A DNA stretch of 64,000 nucleotides from Candidatus Wallbacteria bacterium (lineage in GTDB: Bacteria > Muiribacteriota > UBA6191 > JACPRK01), in NCBI GenBank assembly GCA_016213845.1, contig JACQZN010000001.1:34235-98234 (forward strand), in the 5' to 3' direction. A model generated the notes under the pieces. The model worked only from the letters and a program-made list of their open reading frames with translations, ran no database searches and was not told where the DNA came from. This document shows positions 26,556 through 34,778 of this stretch, piece after piece. Both the position numbers and the translations under genes were made by a program. Position 1 is the stretch's first letter, and every line of letters begins with the position of its first letter.

Positions 26556-27058
26556 CTGGACTTACCTCCCCGCGCCGGCTTGCGGCCCTTGCTCTTGCCC
26601 TCGATGATGCGCTTGGCGGCGACCTTCACGGCTTCGAACTGCTTGGTGTAACCGGTACAGCGGCAGAGATTCCCGTCGAGCGCCTCCCGGATGTCGGCGT
26701 CCTTGGGGTTGGGGCATTCGTCGAGCAGCTCCTTGGCCGAAAGCAGCATTCCCGGGATGCAGAAGCCGCATTGCACGGCGCCGCACTCCACGAAGGTCTC
26801 CTGCAGCGCGTGGGGGTGCTCCATCGTCCCCAGTCCCTCAATCGTGGTGACCTCCCGGCCGTGCGCCTGGCCCGCGAAGTAGATGCAGGAGCAGATCGAC
26901 TTGCCGTCGACCTGGACCGCGCAGCTGCCGCAGTCGCCGTTATCGCACCCGCGTTTGGCGCCAAAGTAGCCGTTGTCTCTGAGAAGGTCGAGAAGCAGCT
27001 CCGGTCCGGCGATCTCGAAGCTCACGTCCTTGCCGTTGAGTTTCATCTCCAGCTTCAT
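26552..27058 (-). CDS. molybdenum hydroxylase 2Fe-2S subunit
   Basis: 168 residues from the ATG at 27058, with AAGGAGG seven bases upstream. The plant-ferredoxin-type cluster is GAKRGCDNGDCGSCAVQVDG plus a following ICSC. The second cluster is CGAVQCGFCIPGM with GNLCRCTGYT. All eight cysteines of the CoxS/XdhC-type subunit are present. It overlaps both neighbours by four bases (ATGA), so the three subunits are probably made in fixed proportion. The C-terminus has a basic tail after the second cluster. Confidence 0.93.
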   Translation of the reverse strand: MKLEMKLNGKDVSFEIAGPELLLDLLRDNGYFGAKRGCDNGDCGSCAVQVDGKSICSCIYFAGQAHGREVTTIEGLGTMEHPHALQETFVECGAVQCGFCIPGMLLSAKELLDECPNPKDADIREALDGNLCRCTGYTKQFEAVKVAAKRIIEGKSKGRKPARGGKSR

Positions 27059-27918
27059 CGGGCGCCCTCCTTGCCATCCGACCAGCACGCGGCCAGCGTG
27101 CGGCGCATCACGACCTCGGCGACCTGCAGACGGTACTCGCGGCTGGCTCGCCAATCGACGACGACCTCGATGCCCCCAACGGCGGCGCGCGCCGCCTGCG
27201 CGAAGTGCTGCGGAGCCAGCTTCTTGCCGACCAGCTTCTTCTCGGCTGCCGGGCACCGGATGGCCCGGCGTGTGATTCCGCCCAGGACGATCCGGGCGCC
27301 GGCGCAGGTCCCGCGGTCCTCGAGCAGAGCCACCGAAGCGATGACCATCGCGGGATCGGTACGGGTCCGGGCGAAGACGGAGTAGCCCGAGCGCCACGAG
27401 GCCATCTCGCGCGGGACGCGGACCTCGGTGAGGATCTCGGAGCGGCCCAGCACCCGGTACTTCGAATCTCCTATGAACTCTTCGGCCGGGATGATCTTCT
27501 CGATCTCGCCGGCGATGATCATCTTGGCGTCCAGCGTCAGCAAGGCAGGCGGCATCTCGGCCCAGGGAGTCGAGAGCACGATCGAGCCGCCCAGTGTCAT
27601 GGCGTTGCGCAGCAGCCGCGAGGGCTGCGAGGCGGCCGCCCGCGCCAGCAAACCGCCCGCGAACACTCCCAGCTTGCGCGAGCGCGCGAGCGCCTGCAGC
27701 GGGTTCGTGGAGCCGATTCGCAGGGAGACCTTGTCCTCCTTGAGGAAAGCAAGGCCCATGCGGGAAATGTCGACCATCGCCTCGATCTTGGCGTCATCCG
27801 TCCGGCCGAGACTGGTCCCGCCAGCAATCACGGAGGCCCTGGAATCGAAGCGCTGCAGGATCGCCAGCGCCTCGGCGACGGTCGCCGGGTAGTGGAATTC
27901 CTTGAGATTCCGAAGCAA
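27055..27918 (-). CDS. molybdenum hydroxylase FAD-binding subunit
   Basis: About 287 residues. The frame is open further upstream, but GAGGGG lies seven bases before a TTG at 27918, and the protein then begins LLRNLKEFHYPATV, like other CoxM/XdhB subunits. The FAD loops are IAGGTSLG and MTLGGSIV. The C-terminal CO-dehydrogenase flavoprotein domain follows. It is the first gene of the FAD / 2Fe-2S / Mo operon and overlaps the 2Fe-2S start by four bases. The promoter should be in the 128-base divergent gap to the membrane protein gene at 28047. Confidence 0.88.
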   Translation of the reverse strand: MLRNLKEFHYPATVAEALAILQRFDSRASVIAGGTSLGRTDDAKIEAMVDISRMGLAFLKEDKVSLRIGSTNPLQALARSRKLGVFAGGLLARAAASQPSRLLRNAMTLGGSIVLSTPWAEMPPALLTLDAKMIIAGEIEKIIPAEEFIGDSKYRVLGRSEILTEVRVPREMASWRSGYSVFARTRTDPAMVIASVALLEDRGTCAGARIVLGGITRRAIRCPAAEKKLVGKKLAPQHFAQAARAAVGGIEVVVDWRASREYRLQVAEVVMRRTLAACWSDGKEGAR

Positions 27919-28046
27919 GCTCAATCCCCTCGGCTTTCTGACCCGGGGACCCGAGTTTCGGGCCCCTGGACGATTCTGACCAGACGGGCGTGTCGGTTTC
28001 GAAGGAGAGGTATAGCACCGCTCTCCGAGCGCCTTCAAGGTAAAGA

Positions 28047-29333
28047 ATGGTCTCGATGCCGGGTGGAAGTTCGGGCCAAGAGAGGGTACTGTTCCATGAA
28101 ATGAGCCGGCTCCTGATCGTCTACCTTGCGTACGTCGGACTGCAGATCGGGACCTCGACGGACCCATCGGTCCGCGACGGCTGGATTGTCTATGCGGTCC
28201 TGGGCCTGCTGGCGCTGACGGGACGCTGGACCTGTCGCGTGGCACTGGAGACAGGCCTGTGGCTACGGATCCTGGCCGTCCCCGCTCTCTACTACCACTG
28301 GGGATTTGCTATTGACGTCGTGGCGCCGGGCCTGGCGTGCGTCATGTTCGCTTACTCGATCTGGCTCCTGGAAGGACGCCGCCGGCTGACGTTTGCCTTG
28401 CCGCTGGCCGTCCCGCTCCTGGCCATCGTGTTCCTCAAGTTCGCGGCGATGCCCCTCTGGCTGCCGAAGGCCGTGATCGCGGCCGAGATCTCCGGGCAGA
28501 CCGACATTTCGCCCGTCGAGCTGCCGAGCGGCTGGGTCCGTTACCACTGCATCGGCTACTCCATGGGCATCCCGGCAGGCATGACCAGTGGCTACCTGGG
28601 TGGGGACCGCGCCGATGTCTTTGGCTACCACCGGGGCCGCCCTCCGGGGGCCTCGCTGGTGTCGATCGCGCTGACCTTCCCGCGGCGCACGAGCTTCGAT
28701 GCGGAACCGGACATCCGGGAAATGGCCGGTCAGGTCTTCGGCGTCGCCACGGAGTACGAGCATGCCCGCAACGTCCTCAACGCCCATGACGGGCAGATGT
28801 TGCTGATGGAGAAGCTCGGGTGGATCGGAAGCCGCCCGCCCGAGCGGATCGAGGAGATCCACATGCGGGGCGCGTCCGGCTACATGCTCAGCTACCTCCG
28901 CAGCAGCTGGTACCGGGTCCGCTTCTACCTGGAGCGCGAGGGGATCGAGCACCAGGCCGAGATCTGGCTGTACGGCGACATGGGAACCGGCGAAAGCCGC
29001 GCCATCCCGCTGACCCGGGAACAAGTCCTCGAGGCGCTCGGGACGGTGCGGTTCGAGCCAGAGGAGCGGCAGCTCCCGACCCTGGCGGACTGCTGGACGC
29101 TGACCTCGGAGGGCGCCCACCTCCACGCCAACGTGCTCATAAACAGCCTGCTGTCGCTCAACGGCGGCAATTACGAGGCGCTCTATCTTCTGAGTTTGAA
29201 TCAGCAGCACCTGGGTCTGCGCGCGAAGGCTTTCGAGGCGTTCCGCAGGTTGGAGCACGCGGCCGCGACGGGTCGAGTTTCGCGCGCCACGCTGGCCGGA
29301 TGGCAGGTGCGCTACGGACCCTTGGGGCACTAG
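28047..29333 (+). CDS. membrane-anchored protein of unknown function
   Basis: 428 residues from the ATG at 28047, which has AAGG six bases upstream; an internal ATG at 28101 is also possible. The N-terminal third has about four or five hydrophobic helices ending in LPLAVPLLAIVFLKFAA. The remaining ~280 residues look extracytoplasmic or peripheral, with a helical, TPR-like end (LLSLNQQHLGLRAKAFEAFR). I do not recognise the family. It stands alone, divergent from the hydroxylase operon. Its 3' side meets composite repeat copy B. Confidence 0.6.
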   Translation: MVSMPGGSSGQERVLFHEMSRLLIVYLAYVGLQIGTSTDPSVRDGWIVYAVLGLLALTGRWTCRVALETGLWLRILAVPALYYHWGFAIDVVAPGLACVMFAYSIWLLEGRRRLTFALPLAVPLLAIVFLKFAAMPLWLPKAVIAAEISGQTDISPVELPSGWVRYHCIGYSMGIPAGMTSGYLGGDRADVFGYHRGRPPGASLVSIALTFPRRTSFDAEPDIREMAGQVFGVATEYEHARNVLNAHDGQMLLMEKLGWIGSRPPERIEEIHMRGASGYMLSYLRSSWYRVRFYLEREGIEHQAEIWLYGDMGTGESRAIPLTREQVLEALGTVRFEPEERQLPTLADCWTLTSEGAHLHANVLINSLLSLNGGNYEALYLLSLNQQHLGLRAKAFEAFRRLEHAAATGRVSRATLAGWQVRYGPLGH

Positions 29334-29348
29334 TGGGTCGGAGGTCGT

Positions 29349-29528
29349 CCTTCGACACGACCGCTTTGCGGTCTGCTCAGGATGACCCTTCGACAGGCTC
29401 AGAGTGAGCGGGGGGGGCGGGCTTGGGCAGGGGCTAGGGCAGGGGCTAGGGCCGAAGTCGTGTAGCCATTGCTTCTACTGGCTACTGGCTACTGACTACT
29501 GGCTTCTCCCTTCTATCTTCCAACTTCT
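29349..29528. repeat. composite intergenic repeat element, copy B
   Basis: Same order as the element at 12545: palindrome GACCGC-TTT-GCGGTC; GCTCAGGATGACCCTTCGAC; GCTCAGAGTGAGC; a G-run; hexamers (GGGCNN)n at about 29420-29451; the tag CCGAAGTCGTGTAGCCA; then eight heptamers at 29473-29528 (TTCTACT, GGCTACT, GGCTACT, GACTACT, GGCTTCT, CCCTTCT, ATCTTCC, AACTTCT). The mocA-like stop codon lies inside this tract. Confidence 0.85.
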
Positions 29529-30121
29529 CCCCCCACCAGCCGCTCGTAGTCCTCCGGCGTATCGACGTCGCTGTTAACGCCGGGGTCATCGACCTCCACG
29601 TCCAGCGTCTCGTCGTCGTTGCGGTGGACGATGGCCCGCATCGTGGCCTCCGGTGGCAGCGCGAGCAACTCGGCGAAGTAGCGCCTATCCAGCACGATCG
29701 GATGGCCGTGCTTGCCGTTGCGGATCGGCAGGACAATGCTCCCGGGCTGCAGCCGCCACGACTGGATCAGGCGCTCGTAGGTGCGGCTCGTGACGGTCGG
29801 GTGATCGACCAGGCAGACGATGGCTGCGGGCGCGTCGGTGCCCAGGGCGCGCACCCCGACCTGCAGCGAAGAGAGCTGCCCCAGCTCGGGTCGAGGATTG
29901 ACGACCAGCCTGGGGCGAAGGGCCGGCAGCCGCTCGCGGATTGCCTGGGCGGCGCTCCCGGCGACGATGACGAGCTGGCCCGCGCCCGCCTGACCGAGCC
30001 GCTCGCAGATGACCTCGAGGAACGTCTTCCCCTCCAGCGGCAGCAGCGCCTTGGGACGCCCCATGCGCGTGGAATCGCCGCCCGCCAGGATGACCCCGGC
30101 GACGCGTCCACGAGGCGCCAT
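29513..30121 (-). CDS. MocA-like molybdenum cofactor nucleotidyltransferase
   Basis: About 202 residues from the ATG at 30121, which has GGAG six bases upstream; earlier ATG/TTG codons at 30133 and 30139 are in frame. The nucleotide-binding signature LAGGDSTRMGRPKALLPLEG is intact, followed by VCLVDHPTVT, the Asp-containing metal site. MocA/YgfJ enzymes add CMP to molybdopterin for XDH-family hydroxylases, which fits the hydroxylase operon 2.4 kb away. The last residues (GGEVGR) and the stop codon are encoded by heptamer repeat sequence, so the natural C-terminus has been remodelled by the repeat. Confidence 0.85.
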   Translation of the reverse strand: MAPRGRVAGVILAGGDSTRMGRPKALLPLEGKTFLEVICERLGQAGAGQLVIVAGSAAQAIRERLPALRPRLVVNPRPELGQLSSLQVGVRALGTDAPAAIVCLVDHPTVTSRTYERLIQSWRLQPGSIVLPIRNGKHGHPIVLDRRYFAELLALPPEATMRAIVHRNDDETLDVEVDDPGVNSDVDTPEDYERLVGGEVGR

Positions 30122-30142
30122 CGGATGCTCCATCGCCAACGC

Positions 30143-30421
30143 TCAGCCCCCGGCGATGGGCGGCATCACGTGGAGCGTGTCTCCCTCCTGCACCTCGGTG
30201 GAGGGAAACTCGCGCGGATCCAGCATGGTGCTGTTCAGGCAGAGCGTGAAGCGGGGCCGCACCTTCCCCTTGTCGTCGAACATTCCCTGGCGCGCATCTT
30301 CGGAGAGCTTCTCCGGCAGCCGGGCCAGCACCTGTCCGACGGTCGCCCCGTCGAGCTCGAGCCGATCCGTGCCCGCCTTCTCCTTCAACGCCGTGTAGAA
30401 CCGGACGATCACCTTGGCCAT
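30143..30421 (-). CDS. moaD: MoaD/ThiS-family sulfur carrier
   Basis: 92 residues from the ATG at 30421, with GGAGG ten bases upstream. It has the beta-grasp pattern (KVIVRFYTALKEKAG at the start) and ends in the required Gly-Gly (MPPIAGG), the site adenylated and thiocarboxylated during molybdopterin synthesis. The mocA-like gene begins 21 bases after its stop. The pair makes sense as support for the Mo hydroxylase, although ThiS-like sulfur carriers for other pathways have the same fold. Confidence 0.85.
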   Translation of the reverse strand: MAKVIVRFYTALKEKAGTDRLELDGATVGQVLARLPEKLSEDARQGMFDDKGKVRPRFTLCLNSTMLDPREFPSTEVQEGDTLHVMPPIAGG

Positions 30422-30539
30422 TCGTGTGCGACCTCCGTCACGAACCATATACCAAACCCGTCCCGGGCGAAAGCGGAAACGGAGGGGGGGAGTGGACAGC
30501 ATCGCGGGAGATTCGTTAGGATGGGCCTCGATCACAACG

Positions 30540-31004
30540 ATGAAGTTCCTCCTCTTGCATGGCCCCAACGTGAACCTGCTGGGGCGGCGCCGCCCCGATA
30601 TCTACGGCACGGTCCCCTACGAGCAGCTCAACGCGGTGCTGACGCAGTACGCCTCCGGGTTCGGGGTGGAACTGGTCATCAAGCAGTCGAACCACGAGGG
30701 CGAGCTGGTCGATCTGCTCCATCGCTTCGCCACCGGCGAGAAGGCCGACCCCAACAAGGTCCAGGCAGTGGTGTTCAATCCCAGCTCGTACGCCCACACC
30801 AGCACCGCCTTGCGCGATGCCGTCGAGACCTGCACCGTACCCGTCATCGAAGTCCACATGTCGAACATCAGCGCCCGCGAGGAGTTTCGGCACGAATCGC
30901 TGATCGCCCCCGTTTGCATGGGCCAGATCGCCGGCTTCGGCGTGCTGAGCTACTTCATGGCGATGTACGCCCTTGCCAAGCAGTTCGGCCTGGACGTGAG
31001 GTAG
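30540..31004 (+). CDS. aroQ: type II 3-dehydroquinate dehydratase
   Basis: 154 residues, typical of the dodecameric type II enzyme. HGPNVNLLGRRRPDIYG carries the catalytic Arg and Tyr region. QSNHEGELVDLLHR, NPSSYAHTSTALRDAV (active-site His) and EVHMSNISAREEFRHES are all close to the family consensus. It catalyses the third step of the shikimate pathway. The ATG at 30540 is chosen because the protein start MKFLLLHGPN matches the family; the ribosome-binding site is weak. Heptamer repeats begin nine bases after its stop. Confidence 0.93.
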   Translation: MKFLLLHGPNVNLLGRRRPDIYGTVPYEQLNAVLTQYASGFGVELVIKQSNHEGELVDLLHRFATGEKADPNKVQAVVFNPSSYAHTSTALRDAVETCTVPVIEVHMSNISAREEFRHESLIAPVCMGQIAGFGVLSYFMAMYALAKQFGLDVR

Positions 31005-31012
31005 AGGCGCGA

Positions 31013-31096
31013 GGCTTCAGGAGTCAGGCTTCAGGAGTCAGGGATCAGGCTTCAGGAGTCAGGAGTCAGGGATCAGGCGCCAGCCTCACTCCTCGC
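31013..31096. repeat. heptanucleotide tandem repeat (GGNNTCA)n
   Basis: Ten seven-base units of GGCTTCA/GGAGTCA/GGGATCA type run from 31013 to 31082, then degenerate units (GCCTCAC, TCCTCGC) continue into the 3' end of the ABC-F gene. The stop of that gene (31086-31088) and its last residues lie in the repeat. aroQ ends on the other side, so the tract separates two convergent genes. Confidence 0.9.
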
Positions 31097-33044
31097 TCCT
31101 CGAGCCTCCATCCATCGCCTCCATCTCCAGCGACTTCACCTCCCATTCATAGGTCAGCTCCTCGATCCGCTTCCGAGTGCGCTGGTAATCCCGGGTGACC
31201 TCGGCGATCGCGGCGGCGTCCGAGTAGAGCGTGGGATCGGCAATCCGGTCGGACAACTCCTTCTCGCGCAGGGTCAGCTCCTCCATGTCGGCCTCGATCT
31301 TCTCGATGGCGGACCTGAGAGGGGCGGTTCGTCGGCGGCGCTCTGCCCTCTCCTCGGCGTCCTTGCGCCGCTGGTCCCGCGTGCGGTAACCGCCGCCCTC
31401 GGCCTCGGCGGGTTGCGCAGACGGGTCTGCCGGCGCCCTCCGTTGCGCCCGGATGCGCTCGAACTCGGAGTAGCCACCCAGGTGGTAGGTGAGCTGCCCG
31501 GCGTCGACCTCGAGGACCTTCGTCGCGACGGCGTCAATCAGGTGTCGGTCGTGAGTGATGAAGCAGAGCGTGCCCGTGTACTGGGCCAGCGCATCCTCGA
31601 GAACGTCCCGCGAGGGGATGTCGAGGTGGTTGGTCGGCTCGTCGAGCAACAGGAAGTTGGCTGGCTTCAGCAGCATCTTCGCCAGCGCCAGCCGCGCTTT
31701 TTCGCCGCCCGAGAGGACCTGCACCTTCTTGTGGACGTCATCGCCCCGGAAGAGGAAGCAGCCCAGCAGCGTGCGCAGCCGGGTCTCGCTCTCGGTCGGC
31801 GCGACGATGAAGAGCTCCTGCAGCGCCGTGTTGGCGGGCTGGAGCAGCTCGAGCTGGTGCTGGGCGTAGTAGCCGACCTCGACCTTGTAACCCGGCTCCC
31901 GCGAGCCGGCGTCGATCGGGAGCACGCCGGCCAGGATCTTGAGCAATGTGGACTTGCCGGCTCCATTGGGTCCGACGAACGCCACCTTCTCGGCCCGATG
32001 CACTACGAAGTCGACGCCGGTGTAGACGACCGTGGGCCCGTAGCTCTTGTCGACGCCGCGCAGCCGCATGACCTCTTCGCCGCTGCGTTCGGGCTGAGGG
32101 AAGCTGAAGCTGATCGGGGCCGCGTCCGAAACGACCTCCACGCGCTCCATCTTCTCGAGCATCTTGATGCGGCTCTGGACCTGCGTGGCCTTCGTGTTCT
32201 TGGCGCGGAACCGTTCCACGAACCGCTCGATCTGCGCTACCTTCGCGGCCTGGTTGCGCGCCGCGGCCTCGGCAATGGTCTTGCGCTGCTCGCGGGCGGC
32301 CAGGTAGCGATCGTATCCGCCGGCATAGGCGACCAGCTTGCCGCCGTCGATCTCCACCGTCTCGTTGGTGACGCGGTTCAGGAACGGGCGGTCGTGGCTG
32401 ATCAGCAAGATGCCGCCGTCATAGGAGAAGAGGAACTCCTCCAGCCACTCCAGCGAGGCCAGGTCCAGGTGGTTCGTTGGCTCGTCGAGTAGCAAGAGGT
32501 CGGGCGCCGCCAGCAGCAGCCGCGCCAGCTCGGCCCGCATCCGCCAGCCACCGCTGAAGGTGTCGACGGACTTTCCGAAGTCGCCGGCCTTGAACCCCAG
32601 GCCCGTCAGGACGCGGCCGGCTTCGAATTCGAGGTCGTAGCCGCGCAGCGCCTCGAAGTGATGCTGGAGCCGCCCGTACTCCTCGGTCAACCGCGCTGTC
32701 AGCGCCTCATCACCCGCGGCGCCATGGATGTCCTCCTCCATCGCGCGCATCTTCGCTTCCAGCGCCTTGAGCCCTCCGGCGTGCGCGGTGACCTCCTCGA
32801 GCAGCGGCCGGCTGGACGGCCTCACGGCCTCCTGCGGCAGATAGCCCACCGTGCGTTTGCCCTCGAGCTGGACCTGGCCGGCGTCGGGGAAGTCCTCCCC
32901 GGCGATCATCCTCAGCAGCGTCGTCTTGCCGATTCCGTTGGGACCGACCAGCCCCAGTCGGTCACCCGAGAGAATTCGCAGCTCGGCCCCGTCGAAGAGC
33001 TGCCGGCCGCCGAGGTACTTGCGCAGCGCACGGATCTGGAGCAT
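31086..33044 (-). CDS. ABC-F family ATPase (Uup/EttA-like)
   Basis: 652 residues with two nucleotide-binding domains and no membrane helices. The Walker A motifs are GPNGIGKTT (about 34-42) and GPNGAGKST (about 345). The signature plus Walker B segments are FSGGWRMR...LLLLDEPTNHLDL and LSGGEKAR...LLLDEPTNHLDI. The charged inter-domain linker (RFVERFRAKNTKATQ) and a C-terminal coiled coil (about 560-640) are present. Such proteins act on the ribosome. The start codon directly follows the TAG of the TPR gene, so the two are translationally coupled. The last residues are encoded by heptamer repeat. Confidence 0.92.
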   Translation of the reverse strand: MLQIRALRKYLGGRQLFDGAELRILSGDRLGLVGPNGIGKTTLLRMIAGEDFPDAGQVQLEGKRTVGYLPQEAVRPSSRPLLEEVTAHAGGLKALEAKMRAMEEDIHGAAGDEALTARLTEEYGRLQHHFEALRGYDLEFEAGRVLTGLGFKAGDFGKSVDTFSGGWRMRAELARLLLAAPDLLLLDEPTNHLDLASLEWLEEFLFSYDGGILLISHDRPFLNRVTNETVEIDGGKLVAYAGGYDRYLAAREQRKTIAEAAARNQAAKVAQIERFVERFRAKNTKATQVQSRIKMLEKMERVEVVSDAAPISFSFPQPERSGEEVMRLRGVDKSYGPTVVYTGVDFVVHRAEKVAFVGPNGAGKSTLLKILAGVLPIDAGSREPGYKVEVGYYAQHQLELLQPANTALQELFIVAPTESETRLRTLLGCFLFRGDDVHKKVQVLSGGEKARLALAKMLLKPANFLLLDEPTNHLDIPSRDVLEDALAQYTGTLCFITHDRHLIDAVATKVLEVDAGQLTYHLGGYSEFERIRAQRRAPADPSAQPAEAEGGGYRTRDQRRKDAEERAERRRRTAPLRSAIEKIEADMEELTLREKELSDRIADPTLYSDAAAIAEVTRDYQRTRKRIEELTYEWEVKSLEMEAMDGGSRSEE

Positions 33045-34724
33045 CTAACCCTTGAGCTTCTGGTACGTCTCGTAGGCGGCCTTAGCCTCGTCGGCCTTGC
33101 CAAGCGCCTTGAGAACCTGGGCGAGCTTGCCGTAGAGCTGGGCCTGGTCCGGCTTCAGCTCGATCGCCTTCTTGTAGGCGACCGACGACTTGCGGTTCTC
33201 GCCGAGCTTGGCGTAGAGCGCGCCGAGCTTCACGTAGGCCTTCAGGTAGTCGGTCTTGAGCTTGACGGTCTCGCGATAGCTGGCAACGGCCTCCTCGATC
33301 TTGCCCAGGTTTTCGTAGGCCAGGCCGAGGTTGAAGTGGGCCTTGTGGTAGTCGGGCTTGAGCTCCACGGAGCGGCTTGTCTCGACCAGGGCTCGATCGT
33401 TGTTGCCGATCTTGCCGTAAAGGAAGCCGAGCGCGTAGTGGGCGCCGAAGTGGTCGGGCCTGAGCTCGATGACGCGCGTGTAGCACTCGATGGCGCGCTC
33501 GGGCTCGTCGCGGGCCTCGAAGGCCATGCCGCGATGATAGTGCGCCTCGGCGTGGTCGCGGTCGAGCTCGACGGTCTTGGCGAGGACCTCGAGGGCCTCC
33601 TTGTAGCGCTTGAGGCTGTTCAGAGCCAGGCCGAGCTGATAGTGCATCTCGGCATTCTGCTGGTCGATCTGCAATCCCGCCTGGGCGGCGTCCATCGCCT
33701 CGCGCGGTCGGCCCGCCTCGTTGAGCGTCGCCGCGAGACCGAAATGCCCCTTCAAGTCCTTTGGCGCCAGCTCGACCGCCTTCTTGAAGCCGGCGGTGGC
33801 GCCGTCGTAGTCCTTCTCGCGCATCAGCGCCTCGGACAACGCCAGATACCCCGAGGCGCGCTCGGGCTGCGCGGCGACGGCTCTACCGGCGTACTCGCGG
33901 GCGCGCTTCAGATCCCCGCGAGCGATGCAGAGCGCAGCCAGGTTGAGCAGCGCCTCGTAGCAGTCGGGGTCGGTCTCGAACGCCTTTTCGAGGTGCTGCA
34001 CGGCCTCGCGAAGCTCGCCCCGGGCACCCAGCGATGCTGCCAGGTTCGCCAGGTCGACGGCCTGGCCGCCCGAGAGCTCCAGGGCCCTCCGGTACGCCGC
34101 CGCCGACTCGTCGTACTTGCCCTGCGAGAAAAGCGCCGCGCCCAGCGCCCGGTGCGCGTCGAGGAAGGACGGGTCCAGCTCCAGCGCCGCCCGGTACTCC
34201 TTCACCTCGCTGTCGACCATCTGCTTGACGCCGAAACAGTAACCGAGCAGGTAGTGCGCCTGCGCCCAGGCGCCGTCGGAGTCGAGCGCCTTCTTGGCAG
34301 CCTGGATGGCGTCGGCGACGAGCCCCTTGTCGGCGAAGGCCAGCGCCAGATTGAAGTGGGCCCGCGCGAAGTCGGGCTTCACGGCCAGTGCCTTCTTGTA
34401 GAACTCGATCTCCTTGTCGTGGCGGCCCTGCCCTCCGTAGGCCGCCCCGAGATTGAGAAAGGCCTCGGCGCTGTCGGTCTCACACGTCGTGGCCTGCCTG
34501 GCGGCATCCGCGGCCTCGGTGTGCTTGCCGAGCGTGTTGAGCGCTGCCGCCAGGTTCACCCAGACCTGGCCGAACTCGGGCACCAGCTCCAGCGCCCGCC
34601 GATAGACCTCCACGGCCTTGTCCGGCTGGCCGTCCGACAGATACGTGTGGCCCACGGAGGCGAGGCGCGTCGCCTCCATCCGTTCCAGCTCCTGCTTCTT
34701 GCGATCTGCCGCCGCGGAGGCCAT
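33045..34724 (-). CDS. TPR repeat protein, about 15 repeats
   Basis: 559 residues made almost wholly of 34-residue TPR units, for example AEAFLNLGAAYGGQGRHDKE and AHYALGFLYGKIGNNDRALV. There is no signal peptide, so it is probably cytoplasmic. Its stop codon is followed immediately by the ABC-F start, an unusual pairing that suggests a joint function near the ribosome or a shared complex. It is divergent from the aminotransferase over 54 bases. Confidence 0.9.
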   Translation of the reverse strand: MASAAADRKKQELERMEATRLASVGHTYLSDGQPDKAVEVYRRALELVPEFGQVWVNLAAALNTLGKHTEAADAARQATTCETDSAEAFLNLGAAYGGQGRHDKEIEFYKKALAVKPDFARAHFNLALAFADKGLVADAIQAAKKALDSDGAWAQAHYLLGYCFGVKQMVDSEVKEYRAALELDPSFLDAHRALGAALFSQGKYDESAAAYRRALELSGGQAVDLANLAASLGARGELREAVQHLEKAFETDPDCYEALLNLAALCIARGDLKRAREYAGRAVAAQPERASGYLALSEALMREKDYDGATAGFKKAVELAPKDLKGHFGLAATLNEAGRPREAMDAAQAGLQIDQQNAEMHYQLGLALNSLKRYKEALEVLAKTVELDRDHAEAHYHRGMAFEARDEPERAIECYTRVIELRPDHFGAHYALGFLYGKIGNNDRALVETSRSVELKPDYHKAHFNLGLAYENLGKIEEAVASYRETVKLKTDYLKAYVKLGALYAKLGENRKSSVAYKKAIELKPDQAQLYGKLAQVLKALGKADEAKAAYETYQKLKG

Positions 34725-34778
34725 CAGGCCATCGATTCTAGCACGCGCGGCCGCGGCGCTTCTTGATATGCTGAGGCC

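Noticed and set aside
24195..26651. 818-codon plus-strand open frame opposite the Mo subunit
   Set aside because: Shadow of a conserved gene on the opposite strand.
27919..28245. N-terminal extension of the FAD subunit
   Set aside because: The extra residues are not family-like and overlap the divergent gene; GAGGGG fits the TTG at 27918.
32658..34766. 702-codon plus-strand open frame opposite the TPR gene
   Set aside because: Regular, repeat-like text is the antisense image of the TPR repeats.
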